Under the pieces are notes generated by a model. The model saw only the letters and a program-made list of their open reading frames with translations. It searched no databases and was not told where the DNA came from. From Geosiphon pyriformis (taxonomy: Eukaryota; Glomeromycota; Glomeromycetes; Archaeosporales; Geosiphonaceae), in the NCBI GenBank assembly GCA_016748015.1, contig JAAOMT010000710.1, positions 555,621 to 619,620 on the forward strand: 64,000 bases of DNA, in the 5' to 3' direction. Shown here in pieces: positions 1 to 9,136 of the stretch. The first letter of the stretch is position 1. Every line of letters starts with the position of its first letter. A program made the position numbers and the translations under genes.

Positions 1-437
1 TTGTCAAACACTCTAGTTGAATTTTTTGAGTATAATGTTTGTATGTTTAAGTGTTTTTCTAGTTGATAATAACAGTAGTTAATGGGAAATTTTGTTTTCA
101 AGTTGCTAAATGTGTCTGGTGTTAATTCACTTATTTCTATTTCTTCTATTATTAATGTATTGTCCAATGCTATCTCTAATTTTTCAATCACTTTGCTGAT
201 AAATTTGTTGTTATGTTTGGTAATATTATATGATTCAAAATTATGTTCTTTTTTTGTTTTTGGATTTTCTATTGTTCTTTTTATGTATGTTATTTTGGAG
301 CTATTAACTGTGATTTCTGGATCGGATTTTAATTGTTGTAAGCTTTCAACTAATTGTTGAGTTATATTGTTGATGTTTTCTGAAATAAGTATTATTGTTT
401 TAATTTTGACTGCTATTTTGGAATCTTTTGCATGCAT
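1..437 (-). CDS. ORF3 of element A, conserved protein of unknown function (runs off the window)
   Basis: The frame is open for 145 codons from the ATG at 437-435 to the left window edge. It lies in the same frame as the integrase, 42 bases beyond the integrase stop (TAA, 482-480). It aligns with ORF3 of B, C, D and F: an N-terminal segment with EITVNSSKITYI, a charged middle, then FPINYCYY and HLNIQTLY. No signal peptide or membrane segment is visible and most of it looks helical, so it does not resemble an envelope protein. The function is unknown. Of the older copies, this is the only ORF3 stretch without a break. The plus-strand ORF at 82-360 is its antisense shadow. Confidence 0.75.
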   Translation of the reverse strand, partial: MHAKDSKIAVKIKTIILISENINNITQQLVESLQQLKSDPEITVNSSKITYIKRTIENPKTKKEHNFESYNITKHNNKFISKVIEKLEIALDNTLIIEEIEISELTPDTFSNLKTKFPINYCYYQLEKHLNIQTLYSKNSTRVFD

Positions 438-479
438 TTTTATGGTTGTTAAATCATTTTTGCTGTGATCTAAGATTAA

Positions 480-1795
480 TTATCTTTTTGAATAATGTTC
501 AATTAAAACTATTGGTTCTAAATTTTGTGGAATTTGTTCTGGTAGAATTAAAGGTAATTGTGTTTCAATTCTGAGTGTCTTTGTTGTTATTACTGGTTTA
601 CTGTAATAGAATTTCAGCCAGTTACCATGTGCTGCTTTTCTTAATATTTTATTATCTAGTTTTAGCTTGTATGCTTTATTTTCAAGTATTTCATAAATAT
701 AAAATAGTCCATCTTACTTGTGATCAAATTTTCCACTCCATTGTTTTTCCATTTTTGTATGATGCAATAATACTTTATCTCCAATTTTGTAGCTAATTAT
801 ATTATCTGGTAACTGGTTATTATGTCTCACTTTTTGTTGTTCTTGTGATTGTTCAATATTTTGTGCTGCTTTTCTTCTTTTTTTTCTAAAGTTTCTATTA
901 ATTTGTATGTTCTTTTAAGTAGTGTTTCCTAGAATGTTGCTTTAGTAATAGTGTCACTTGGATAAGTTGGGATAGTAAGTTCAACTGGTAATGTGGCTTT
1001 TCTTCCATAAACTAGTTCAAATGGTGTAAATTATATAGTATCTTGTTTTACTGTTCTATATGCTAATAGTACTGCTGGTATGAACAAATCCCATTCTTTT
1101 TCATGTTCATTACTAATTTTCACCAGTGATTCACATAATGTGCGATTAAATCTTTCAACTAATCCATTTGTTTATAGGTGGTATAGTGATGACAGTAGTT
1201 GCTTGATTCCAAATTTTTGGCTAAGTTCTTTTAAGGTGCTGTTTACGAAGTGTGTGCCTTGATCTGATAGCAATTCTTGTAGACATCTATGTCAGCAAAT
1301 TAAGTTTTCATGTATAAATTGAGCTATGGAAATAGCATCAGCTGTTTTAATAGCTCTAGCTTCTGGCTATTTGGTGAGATAGTCCACAGCTACTGCAATA
1401 TAATGGTTGTTTCTTGTTATTATTGGTAAGGATCCAACTAAATCAATTCCAATTCTGTCAAATGGCTGTCCAATTTTTATTGGTCTTAATAATTCCATTG
1501 TTTTTGCTCCTCCTCTTTGTTGGCATGGGTCACAATTTTTTATGTATTAGATTATGTCTGAACTCATTTTTGGCCAATAGTAATGGCTAGTTGCATGTTG
1601 GATGGTTGCTGTTTTTCCAAAGTGGCCTGAATGAATATTTGAATGCATGTTAAATAAGATAGTTTCTTTTTCATCCGTGGTTATAACTCTTAATGGATTA
1701 TCTGAATTTTGTCAATTCTGGTAATAAAATATGTGATTTTGGATGAAATAGTGTTTTGCTAATTTTTGGAGCTTAATTAGCTCTTTTACTGGCAT
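480..1795 (-). pseudogene. Integrase of element A, decayed
   Basis: The frame carries a retroviral-type integrase. The HHCC zinc-binding N-terminus is seen as HSNIHSGHF and CDPCQ (about 1525-1660). The DDE core shows IGIDLVG near 1440, SDQGTHFVN near 1255 and GLVERFNRTL near 1150. A GPY/F-like C-terminal segment follows near 600-720 and the frame ends with a LEPI motif before TAA 482-480. No chromodomain follows. The start is taken at ATG 1795-1793, after the conserved stop that ends RNase H. Several stops lie at Trp or Gln positions (for example TGG to TAG near 1369), so the copy is dead. Confidence 0.85.
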
Positions 1796-1887
1796 TTCTT
1801 CATCTATTTGTAGTGTTTCCAAGTATTGGCTGAGGTTTTTATAAAGGTGGTTGTTTATTGTTGTTGTGACAGGTGGGTTGGTAATTT

Positions 1888-2074
1888 TTATGTATGTTTC
1901 ATTCTTGATAAACAGTCAGCATTAGCATTTTTGGTACTTTCTTTGTATTTAATAATATAATCGTATGATGTTAACGTTTGTGACCATCTGGCATATTTTC
2001 CTTTTAGCACTTTCTTGTTATTTAACCAGACCAGACCTCTATGATCTGTAGTAATCTCAAAGGGTTGGTACTAT
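1888..2074 (-). pseudogene. RNase H C-terminal part of element A
   Basis: This encodes the end of the RNase H domain: a TDHRGLVWL segment, then the usual KYARW region and the terminal SRM motif, closed by TAA at 1890-1888. The same stop after the same motif occurs in B, C, D, E and F. The N-terminal part of the domain is at 22200-22440, separated by element C. Confidence 0.85.
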
Positions 2075-2906
2075 TGTTATTCATAGAAATATAGAAAATA
2101 TATTAGTATGATTATTAGCCAATCAGAAGTAGGCATAGTAAATGTGGAATTCCAGGATTCCTCTCAGGAATTGCAGGATTCCAAGAATTTCAGGATTCCC
2201 CGACAAGGAATCGCAGGATTCCTCTCAAAGGGATTGCAGGATTCCAGGAATTTCAGAATTCCTGTCATGAAGAATCAAGGAATTAAGGAATCTCAAATAT
2301 GTATATATAGCAGTAGTATTAGAAACAGAAAAGACAAAATTGATACCACAGAATCCTTAGCCTAGAAACAAAATCATCAAATAAATAATTATTTTATATC
2401 TCAATCCACTCTCCACTATCAACACTTCATGTTGATAGTAATTAATCCTTAACCACGCTGGAACAATAGCTCTTGATTATGGCTATTGACAAGATACTAA
2501 TCTACCAAATGCCTTGGCTTATTTCTTTACATTTCTTTATTTTCGTTATTTTCTTTATTTTCTGTGATTTTGTTATTGTGCACTAACCAATTGATTAAAA
2601 GTGCTGATTATTGACATCAAGGATTGCCTGGTAAAAGACCCCTGCGAGTGGGTAGGACACATACAGAAGATACGAATTATTTACTAGAAGATTGCCAGCC
2701 ACCAAGCCGAGAAAAAAATTGACAGACTTGTGAGTTTGAGAAGCTACAGATAAAACAACTATTGAATCTCTGTCCATTATACAAAGGACTCATTGGAAAA
2801 ACCTTCAGATCCCAAAACCTTCAGTTTATCATCAATGCAAATAGTTGTTGAGCACCAAGTTATGGATTTGTTATTTGACTTGAGACCCCAAAAAATCATT
2901 GTAACA
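2075..2906 (+). repeat. 5' LTR of element C (B-type LTR)
   Basis: It begins TGTTA and ends TAACA, a 5-bp terminal inverted repeat. U3 holds an array of GGAATTCC/GGATTCC units (about 2142-2296), followed by a TATATATA box near 2300. Downstream come a perfect 10-bp hairpin (2415-2439, stem ACTATCAACA/TGTTGATAGT, loop CTTCA) and a second hairpin (2464-2488, stem CAATAGC/GCTATTG). A pyrimidine-rich tract follows, then a TAGCCT-like segment (here decayed to TTGCCTGGTAAAAG), and U5 with GAGCACCAA at 2850-2858. Confidence 0.92.
2142..2296 (+). repeat. U3 tandem array of GGAATTCC-like units
   Basis: Imperfect repeats of the palindrome-containing unit GGAATTCCAGGATTCC lie just upstream of the TATA box. 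The number of units differs between the LTRs of this type (also about 3581-3672, 12804-12872, 21420-21590 and 59321-59490) and explains most of their length differences. It also creates spurious ORFs rich in QDSRNFRIP. A promoter-enhancer role is inferred from position only. Confidence 0.8.
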
Positions 2907-2908
2907 TT

Positions 2909-2921
2909 TGGTGCTCCCTGT
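2909..2921 (+). promoter_or_regulatory. Primer binding site of element C
   Basis: Two bases after the LTR end lies TGGTGCTCCCTGT, which fits the complement of a tRNA 3' end finishing in CCA. The same site follows the LTRs of B and E, and with one change that of G. Element F has it too on the minus strand. The tRNA species cannot be named from this window. Confidence 0.75.
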
Positions 2922-2968
2922 GAGATATAATCCTACAGAGAACCAGCACCAACAAACACCATCCAAAA

Positions 2969-3513
2969 GTGGCAGAATCAGAAAATATAGGAGCAAACCA
3001 TTTAGGATTCGCAAAATTCTTATTTCAATACTATTGTCAATACTTGGGATTAAACCACAATCATATATCCACCAAATCAGCCTTCAATTTCTACATCAAC
3101 AAAAAGATTTCTTCTTTGTTAGGAACACCAGTAAATACTGAATCAGCAAGGGAAACTTTCTATAAAGAATTAATTCAAAACACCAACCTACCAACAAATC
3201 ATAATTTCGTATTTATCATCACTAAGATCAACCAAGAAATTGAACATCATACCCAACAAAGATATCCAATTACATACACTAGTAAAGGCAAAGGAAAACT
3301 ACAAACACCAGCAGTAACACCTAAAAGAATACAACCATCTACTTAGAAGAAAACAAGAGTTGAATCCCCAACCAATTCATCTTATCATTATACACTCAGA
3401 AGTGCCATCAACATTTTATTAACAAGCACATCCACATCAAATGTGGCATTAACATTTGGATGATTCTCATTCCAAAGTAAACAAAGGAAAACAGAATTAT
3501 TAAGACCATACGA
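2969..3513 (+). pseudogene. Gag N-terminal part of element C
   Basis: This is the N-terminal Gag domain (HLGFAKFLFQ, SAFNFYINKKI, followed by a Lys-rich linker) in a frame that starts at GTG, not ATG, in the context CCAAAAGTGG. Stops at Gln or Trp positions near 3343 and 3460 break it. The frame stops at 3513, where element B entered, and resumes at 13532. Removing B and one copy of its duplication (ACGA/ACGG) rejoins the frame. Confidence 0.85.
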
Positions 3514-4327
3514 TGTTACTCATAGAAATATAGGAAATATATTAGCATAATTATTAGCCAATCAGAAGTAAGCATAGTAAATGTGGAATTGCAGGATTCC
3601 TTTCAGGAATTGCAGGATTCCAGAAATTCCAGGATTCCTGTCGTGAATAATCGAGAAATTAAGGAATCTCAATTATGTATATATAGCAGTAGTGTTAGAA
3701 ACAGAAAAGACAGAATCAATACCACAAAATCATTAGCCAAGAAACCAATCATCAAATAAATAATTATTCCATATCTCAATTCACTATTCACTATCAACAC
3801 TTTATGTTGATAGTAATTGATACTTAACCATGCTGGAACAATAGCTCTTGATCATGGCTATTGACAAGATACTAATGTACTGAATTGCCTTGGCTTATTT
3901 CTTTATTTTCTTTAATTTTATTTTCTTTCTTTTTATTTTTTCTTTCTTTGATTTTTGTTGTTGTATACTAATTGAGAAAAAAGATTAAGCACTGAGTTAT
4001 TGATGTCAAGGATAGCCTGATAAAAGACCCAGAAATAAGGGTAGAATTATATATATTAACAGATAGCTTACCAGAAGGGCATAACTGCCAGAATAAATCT
4101 GGCCACCAAGCTGAGAAAAAAATTGGGCATAATTGTGGCTCCAGAAAAACTACTACCATCACCACTGAATCTCTGTCTATTATATAAAGAACTTTACAAC
4201 AAAACCTTCAGATCAACCAAAATCTTCAGATACCATACCTTCCATACATCATCCACAAAAGTAGCTTTTAAGCACCAAGTTACAGGTTTGTTATTCAATA
4301 CAACAACAGAAATAATCATCTGTAACA
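3514..4327 (+). repeat. 5' LTR of element B
   Basis: It starts TGTTACTC and ends TGTAACA. It contains a short GGAATT/GGATTCC array (3581-3672), a TATATATA box at 3678-3685, two hairpins (3790-3814 and 3839-3863), a pyrimidine tract (about 3895-3960), GATAGCCTG near 4011 and AGCACCAA at 4271-4278, which is complementary to the primer site just outside the LTR. Confidence 0.93.
3839..3863 (+). promoter_or_regulatory. DIS-like hairpin with palindromic TGATCA loop (B-type LTR)
   Basis: The stem CAATAGC/GCTATTG closes an 11-base loop that contains CTTGATCA. TGATCA is self-complementary, so two RNA copies could pair loop to loop. The loop core is kept in families A and F, where the stem sequence is different but still paired. 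In retroviruses a hairpin with a 6-base palindromic loop starts genome dimerisation. That role here is inferred. Confidence 0.65.
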
Positions 4328-4329
4328 TT

Positions 4330-4342
4330 TGGTGCTCCCTGT
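4330..4342 (+). promoter_or_regulatory. Primer binding site of element B
   Basis: TGGTGCTCCCTGT starts two bases after the 5' LTR. Its first eight or nine bases are complementary to AGCACCAA in U5 (4271-4278), so the leader could fold back on the primer site. Confidence 0.78.
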
Positions 4343-4389
4343 GAGGTATAATTCTACAGAGAACCAGCACCGATAACACCAAACCAAAA

Positions 4390-6732
4390 GTGGCAGAATC
4401 AGAAATTATAGGAGCAAACCATTTAGGATTCGCAAAATCCTTATTTCAGCACTATTGTCAATACTTGGGATTAAATCACAATCATATATCTGCCAAATCA
4501 GCCTTCAATTTCTACGTTAACAAAAAAATTTCCTCTTTATTAGGAACACCAGTGAATACTGAATCAGCAAGAGAAACTTTCTATAAGGAATTAATTCAAA
4601 ACACCAATCTACCAACAAATCATAATTTTGCATCCATCATCACTGAAATCAACAAAGAAATTGAACACCACACTCAACAAAGATATCCAATTACATATGC
4701 TAGTAAAGGCAAAGGAAAATTACAAACACCCACAGTAACACCCTGAAAAATACAGCCACTTGCTTGGAAGAAAAACAGAGTTGAATCCCCAAGCAACCCA
4801 TTATACTACTATACACCTAGAAGCACCATCAACATATCATCAACCAACACATTTCCATCAACTGCGACATCAGCATTTGGACGATTCCCATTCCAAAGTA
4901 AACAAAGAAAAACAGAATTGTTAGAATCATACGGCAAATACTTTGAGAGATTTAATTCGCGATCATCAACCCCATCAGGACTTCGATCACTACTGCCTCC
5001 ACCAGATTTCAGAATCTTTGATTCGTGGGAAGCAGCAGAATTAGAAAAGGAGGAAGAAAAATCAGAGGATCAAGAATTTACTTATCTATACCTGATCCCT
5101 GAAAACCCGGAAGTTGAAACCCTGAACATCCAAACTCAGCAACAGTTAGAAAATCCAAAAATTGAAACTCCGAATATTCAAATGCCGCCAAATCAAAGAA
5201 ATCAAAACCCCGAATTAATTAATCAGCAAAACTTACCTCCAGTAATCATTATCAATCAACCGCCAATTAATCCCATAGCTGAACTCATACAGCAACCACT
5301 TCAGCTACCACCTCAACAGCCAGGACAACAACAACTGCTTCAACAGCCACCACAACCACTTAACTTAGATTCAATGGCCTACACACCAATTGCAAAACTT
5401 GACAACTTTACGGGCAAAAAGGATGACATTCAAATATGGCTGAATGATATAGAAAAAGCCATCACAGCCAATGGATGGAATAACGCTCAAGCAATGCAAG
5501 CCATTCACTACTTTCTCAAGGATACCACCAATTCATGGTATCAGAGCTTGATTAATAAACCACAAGATTTTAATGCCTTCAAAGCAGAATTCCTAAGATA
5601 CTTCAGCAACAATAACAGTATCAATTGCCTAGTCAATGCATTCACCACCATGAAACAAGGAGAAATTGAAGCAGTCACTACTTACTTGGGATGCTTCCAT
5701 CAAAACCTATGCCAAATTCAAGCAATTGATGCCAACTATTTCATAGCACCACAAATACTCAATCAGTTTATCCGTGGCCTGTGCAGCAGCATCTTGCAAC
5801 ATGTACGTTCGTTGTATCCAGGCACTCTTCAAGATGTAGTCACACACGCCAAAGATTTTGAATCTGCCGAGTCAGAGGCTAACCATGCCCAAGCCGTTAA
5901 TCTAATAATGAATAGATCATCTGAATTGGATTCCAAATTGGAGAAGTTCAGTGAATCAATCAATAAGAGATTGGAAAAATACTTAGCTGACAATCACGCC
6001 ATTTATCAGCCTCCACAATGACGCAATAATCAAGGAAACTCTAATTGTGCCCAAAATCAACCACGTCCATCTTCATCAACCAATCAACAGTGGCAACAGG
6101 AAACACGTATCTGCCACTATTGTGGTAAACAAGGACATATCTAAATTGACTGTCGCCAGTGTTTAAATAATCAACAATCAGGAAATCAATATCGAAACCC
6201 CGATCGCTGGTTCCAAACTTCGAATCAGTACCCAAATCAAAACCCACACGCTTACCTACCAGTGATGCAGTTATTAGTCTATTAGTCTCCAGTATATCAA
6301 CTTCCAATTTATCAGCTGCAGCCACAAGTAATATATTAACCGCAGCCACAAATAATCTATCAACCCCAACAGATCCAAACACTGCCCCAAAGCTTACCAC
6401 TCAATAGAACCCAAAGACCGAGAATGACTCAACAGAGCTGGAAATCAGCAATAGTAGTCCATCAACTGATCTTCAGTTCTTCACAGCAACCATCTGGATT
6501 ACACCAGTGGAATTCGGGTACTGATCAACCCCAGAACCCGAATTCCCAGAACTATTTAAGTCTTCTGGTCACCCCAGAAGACACTTCAACCAATAACCTG
6601 GCATTTACCCAAAAACAACCACTCACCAGTAATATCTCACCTGCTACTATTACCGAAGACGAGTTATTGGCCATTATCTTCCCATTCGAATTTAAGAAAA
6701 CAGCTGCAACACTATTATTTAGTGGAGCCTAA
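4390..6732 (+). pseudogene. Gag polyprotein of element B
   Basis: One frame runs from a GTG at 4390 (context CCAAAAGTGG, no ATG upstream in frame) to the start of the protease region. It is broken by TGA 4744-4746 and TGA 6019-6021, both CGA-type changes; element G still has CGA at the second site. The order is an N-terminal domain, a Pro/Gln-rich linker (about 5100-5370), a capsid-like segment (IWLNDIEKAI, SWYQSL, FLRYFSNNNS; 5374-5850), a helical tail, and one CCHC knuckle at 6112-6153 (CX2CX4HX4C, with a stop inside in this copy). A second Pro/Gln tail follows. Gag assembles the virus-like particle and binds RNA. Confidence 0.88.
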
Positions 6733-6751
6733 AGCCAAACCAATCACCACG

Positions 6752-7108
6752 ATGTACACTGACGCCAAAGTTAAAGAACAATCCATCAAATTGATCCTAG
6801 ACAGTGGTTCCACAGGCAGCATAATTACAAGACAACTCATGAATTAATTAGGTCGCCAAGTTGATCAAGCTGCCAGTGCCAGAATCATTACAGCCGATGG
6901 AGTGATCAAAACTCCAATTGGCGAAATCAACGACTTTTCTTTTGAAGTCAATAGCATCATGACTTCCATTAAAGTTCTAGTAATGGAAGCCACTCAATAC
7001 CAAGCTCTCGTTGGTAATGACTGGTTATTCAAAGTCAATGTAATGTTAGACTAAAACACTCAGGAACTCTAGCTAACATATCAGGGCCAACACATATATG
7101 TTCCGGCC
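6752..7108 (+). pseudogene. Aspartic protease of element B
   Basis: A retropepsin-like domain. The catalytic DSG is at 6800-6808 inside LILDSGSTGSII, with TPIGEI, an IKVLVMEATQYQALVGNDWL segment and VPAMCGHF after it. In C, E and G the protease continues directly from gag in one frame. In B a small deletion near 6730 has shifted it to another frame. Stops near 6845, 7053 and 7068 break it. The protease would cleave the Gag-Pol polyprotein. Confidence 0.85.
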
Positions 7109-8329
7109 ATGTGTGGCCACTTCAAAACTCCTCCAAGAGAGAAACTATTGATCGAACTAGAGGAGGAGAAAGAAAAACCTACCTGGGAAGCTTACCAAAT
7201 GTCGTGGGCAGACAAAGAGCACAACAAACTACCACCAATATTCTTCTGGGATGACAGCAACAAGAGAAAAGGGAAACAAAAGGAAGAACTTACTTGGGAA
7301 ATTGATGACCTGACATGGACCGACAACAACAAGAGTGAACCGACTTCAAGCTGAGAATGGGAAGAGGACAAAGAAAATAAAGGAAAAGGGAAAGAAGAAG
7401 AGACCACTCAAACCACCACTGCTTATAACACCTTTACTATACTACAACAATTTATCTATTGTCAACCTAAGCTTATATGCATCAATTGTGGCAAGAAATT
7501 GTTGTCAATGGGCGCATGCTGTAAGGACAATGAGGAATATTCAATGGCAACTAGGTTCTATTGCAGTCCATGTATCCTTAAATGCTTTGGAAGACCAAAA
7601 TGAGTAGGAAAATGGGACAATCAGCCATGCTTAGCTTGTGGAGAGACTTTTTTGGACGAAAAAATGTGACATGACATTCCTGGACGTGGAGGAATGTGCG
7701 ACGTAGAGTGTCAATACACAATTCTGATCAGTGATTGGGTTAAAAAGGGGACACCAATCGAAGCCACTTGGCAAAGAGCAGTGCAATGATTAGAAAGTTG
7801 TCCACATGACGACAATGAAATTTGGAGAATGGCAACCACCAAAATTGAAGTTGCGTTGCCAGAAGAAATCCGGACAATTAAAAACAACCCACCAGAACCT
7901 ATCGAGCTTGACTGGAACGCAAAGCCAGTTATAAATTTTCTAGAACCAGAAGAGTTCCATGAACACTACCAAAACTTGGCACCCACTAGAGAAGAGCAAG
8001 AACAACGGCTAGCACAGTTAAATACAAAACTGTGTTGCCATTGTTTAATTTCCAGTAACTTTGAATATTGTGACAATTGTGACCTTATTTACAATCCACT
8101 ACCATGCATGATCTACTCGATTCCTGAAGAAGAAGAACCAATTGGCAGCTGTGCATTGGAATCAGAATCACTGATCAATCGTGATCCAGACTCCGACAAT
8201 GACAATGAAAACACCAGTTCCAGCTCTGTTCAAAATGGCAATGACAATAAAAACGATTCAGACTCAGATTCAAAACCCGATTTAAACTATGAACAATACA
8301 TTGCACTACCAGATCTCTCCAAGAAACAA
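7109..8329 (+). pseudogene. Cys-rich module (two putative zinc-binding parts) of element B
   Basis: After an acidic linker with WEAYQ and WADKEHN, a cysteine-rich part (about 7478-7760) shows CXXCGKKL, then FYC..C, GKWDNQPCLACGE, IPGRGG and CDVECQYTILISDW. A helical stretch with FLEPEEFHEHYQ follows. A second part (about 8030-8100) has CCHCLI and YCDNCDLIYN, a CXXC...CXXC ribbon. The spacing suggests two or three bound metal ions. The same module is in A, C, D, E, F and G, always between protease and dUTPase. I do not recognise the family. Stops at 7354, 7603, 7667 and 7789 break this copy. Confidence 0.7.
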
Positions 8330-9136
8330 GAGTTGAAATGGTATAGTAACAATGGGGAAGGTATTATGCCAGAACGTGCACATGATACGGATGCAGGGTT
8401 TGATTTGAGATATTCAGGAAAAGATGCCATCAAATTGGAACTGCATTCACACACCTGCATTGATCTGAAAATAGCACTTGAGATTCCGGCAACAACAATG
8501 GTTCAATTAGCATCTAGAAGTAGTTTAGTGAAAAAAGGGATCAATATAAGAGGAGGAATAATTAACGCGGGATATGTAGAAAATATCATCACCATGCTAC
8601 AAAATGACTCAGAAAAGGCCTATATAATAGAGCCCAATGAAAAGATAGCACAGGCAATATTCCTGTCTCTGATTAGAGTAGTTCAGTTAGTGTTAATGGG
8701 AAAGAGGGAGGAATTAGGAATAACAGCAAAAGGAATACAAGGATTTGGATCAACGGGTAGAATAGATGTACCAGTTAATATGGCGGAGGAAAAAATTGTT
8801 GGCCAAGGAGAAATTATTTCAACCAGTCAAGCTATTTCCATTCCATCATATAGCCAGTATATGTTAGCAATAGAAAAGAAGAAAAAGGAGCAAGAACAGA
8901 TTTTTGAAGTGGAAGCAAACCTTTGTGAATCAGGAAAGATTGGGTTGATCAATCTCCACATACCAGCCAAAAGCTATAGCAGCATAAAAATTCCCATCTA
9001 CAACAACACTGGCAATGTCATCAACATACCAGAAGGAACCACCATCAGATATTTAATTACAGAAATAGAAGACCAACCACCAAACCCCATTCCAGACTTT
9101 CCACAACTTTGTGGATATGTTGACATTACATCATAA
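8330..9136 (+). pseudogene. dUTPase plus small beta-type segment of element B
   Basis: All five trimeric dUTPase motifs can be read: AHDTDAGFDLRY (about 8378-8413), ASRSSLVKKGI (about 8510-8542), GGIINAGYVENI (about 8552-8587), EKIAQAIF (about 8640-8663) and GIQGFGSTGR (about 8733-8762). The usual catalytic Asp of motif 3 is Asn here; element D keeps Asp. The domain would hydrolyse dUTP to dUMP and keep uracil out of the cDNA. A segment with IPAKSYSSIKIPIYN and VINIPEGTTIRYL follows (8930-9060), like the short beta segment seen before RT in many gypsy elements. Its end at 9134 is a CAA to TAA change; element C has CAA. Confidence 0.88.

Larger units (their letters stand above)
1..2074 (-). 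mobile_element. Element A, part 1 (3' portion): ORF3, integrase, RNase H end
   Basis: This is the downstream end of a minus-strand Ty3/gypsy element whose 3' LTR lies left of the window. It stops at 2074, where element C is inserted. The host sequence ends in CTAT before C and resumes with CCAT at 22200, a 4-bp duplication with one transition. Removing C and one copy joins the RNase H frame without a break. The other parts of A are 22200-22868 and 32753-38571. Confidence 0.9.

Noticed and set aside
82-360. Plus-strand 92-residue hydrophobic ORF
   Set aside because: It is antisense to the conserved ORF3 of element A.
2108-2365. Small ORF with QDSRNFRIP-like repeats (also 21419-21658 and 59318-59557)
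   Set aside because: It is a translation of the GGAATTCC array in the LTR U3, differs in repeat number between copies and crosses the TATA box.
2909-2921. A tRNA gene fragment next to the LTR
   Set aside because: Only about 13 bases match a tRNA 3' end and the upstream part has no cloverleaf; it fits a primer binding site.
4744-4746. Alternative genetic code (TGA or TAG read as an amino acid)
   Set aside because: All three stops occur in frame, at different places in different copies, where sister copies have sense codons; this is decay.
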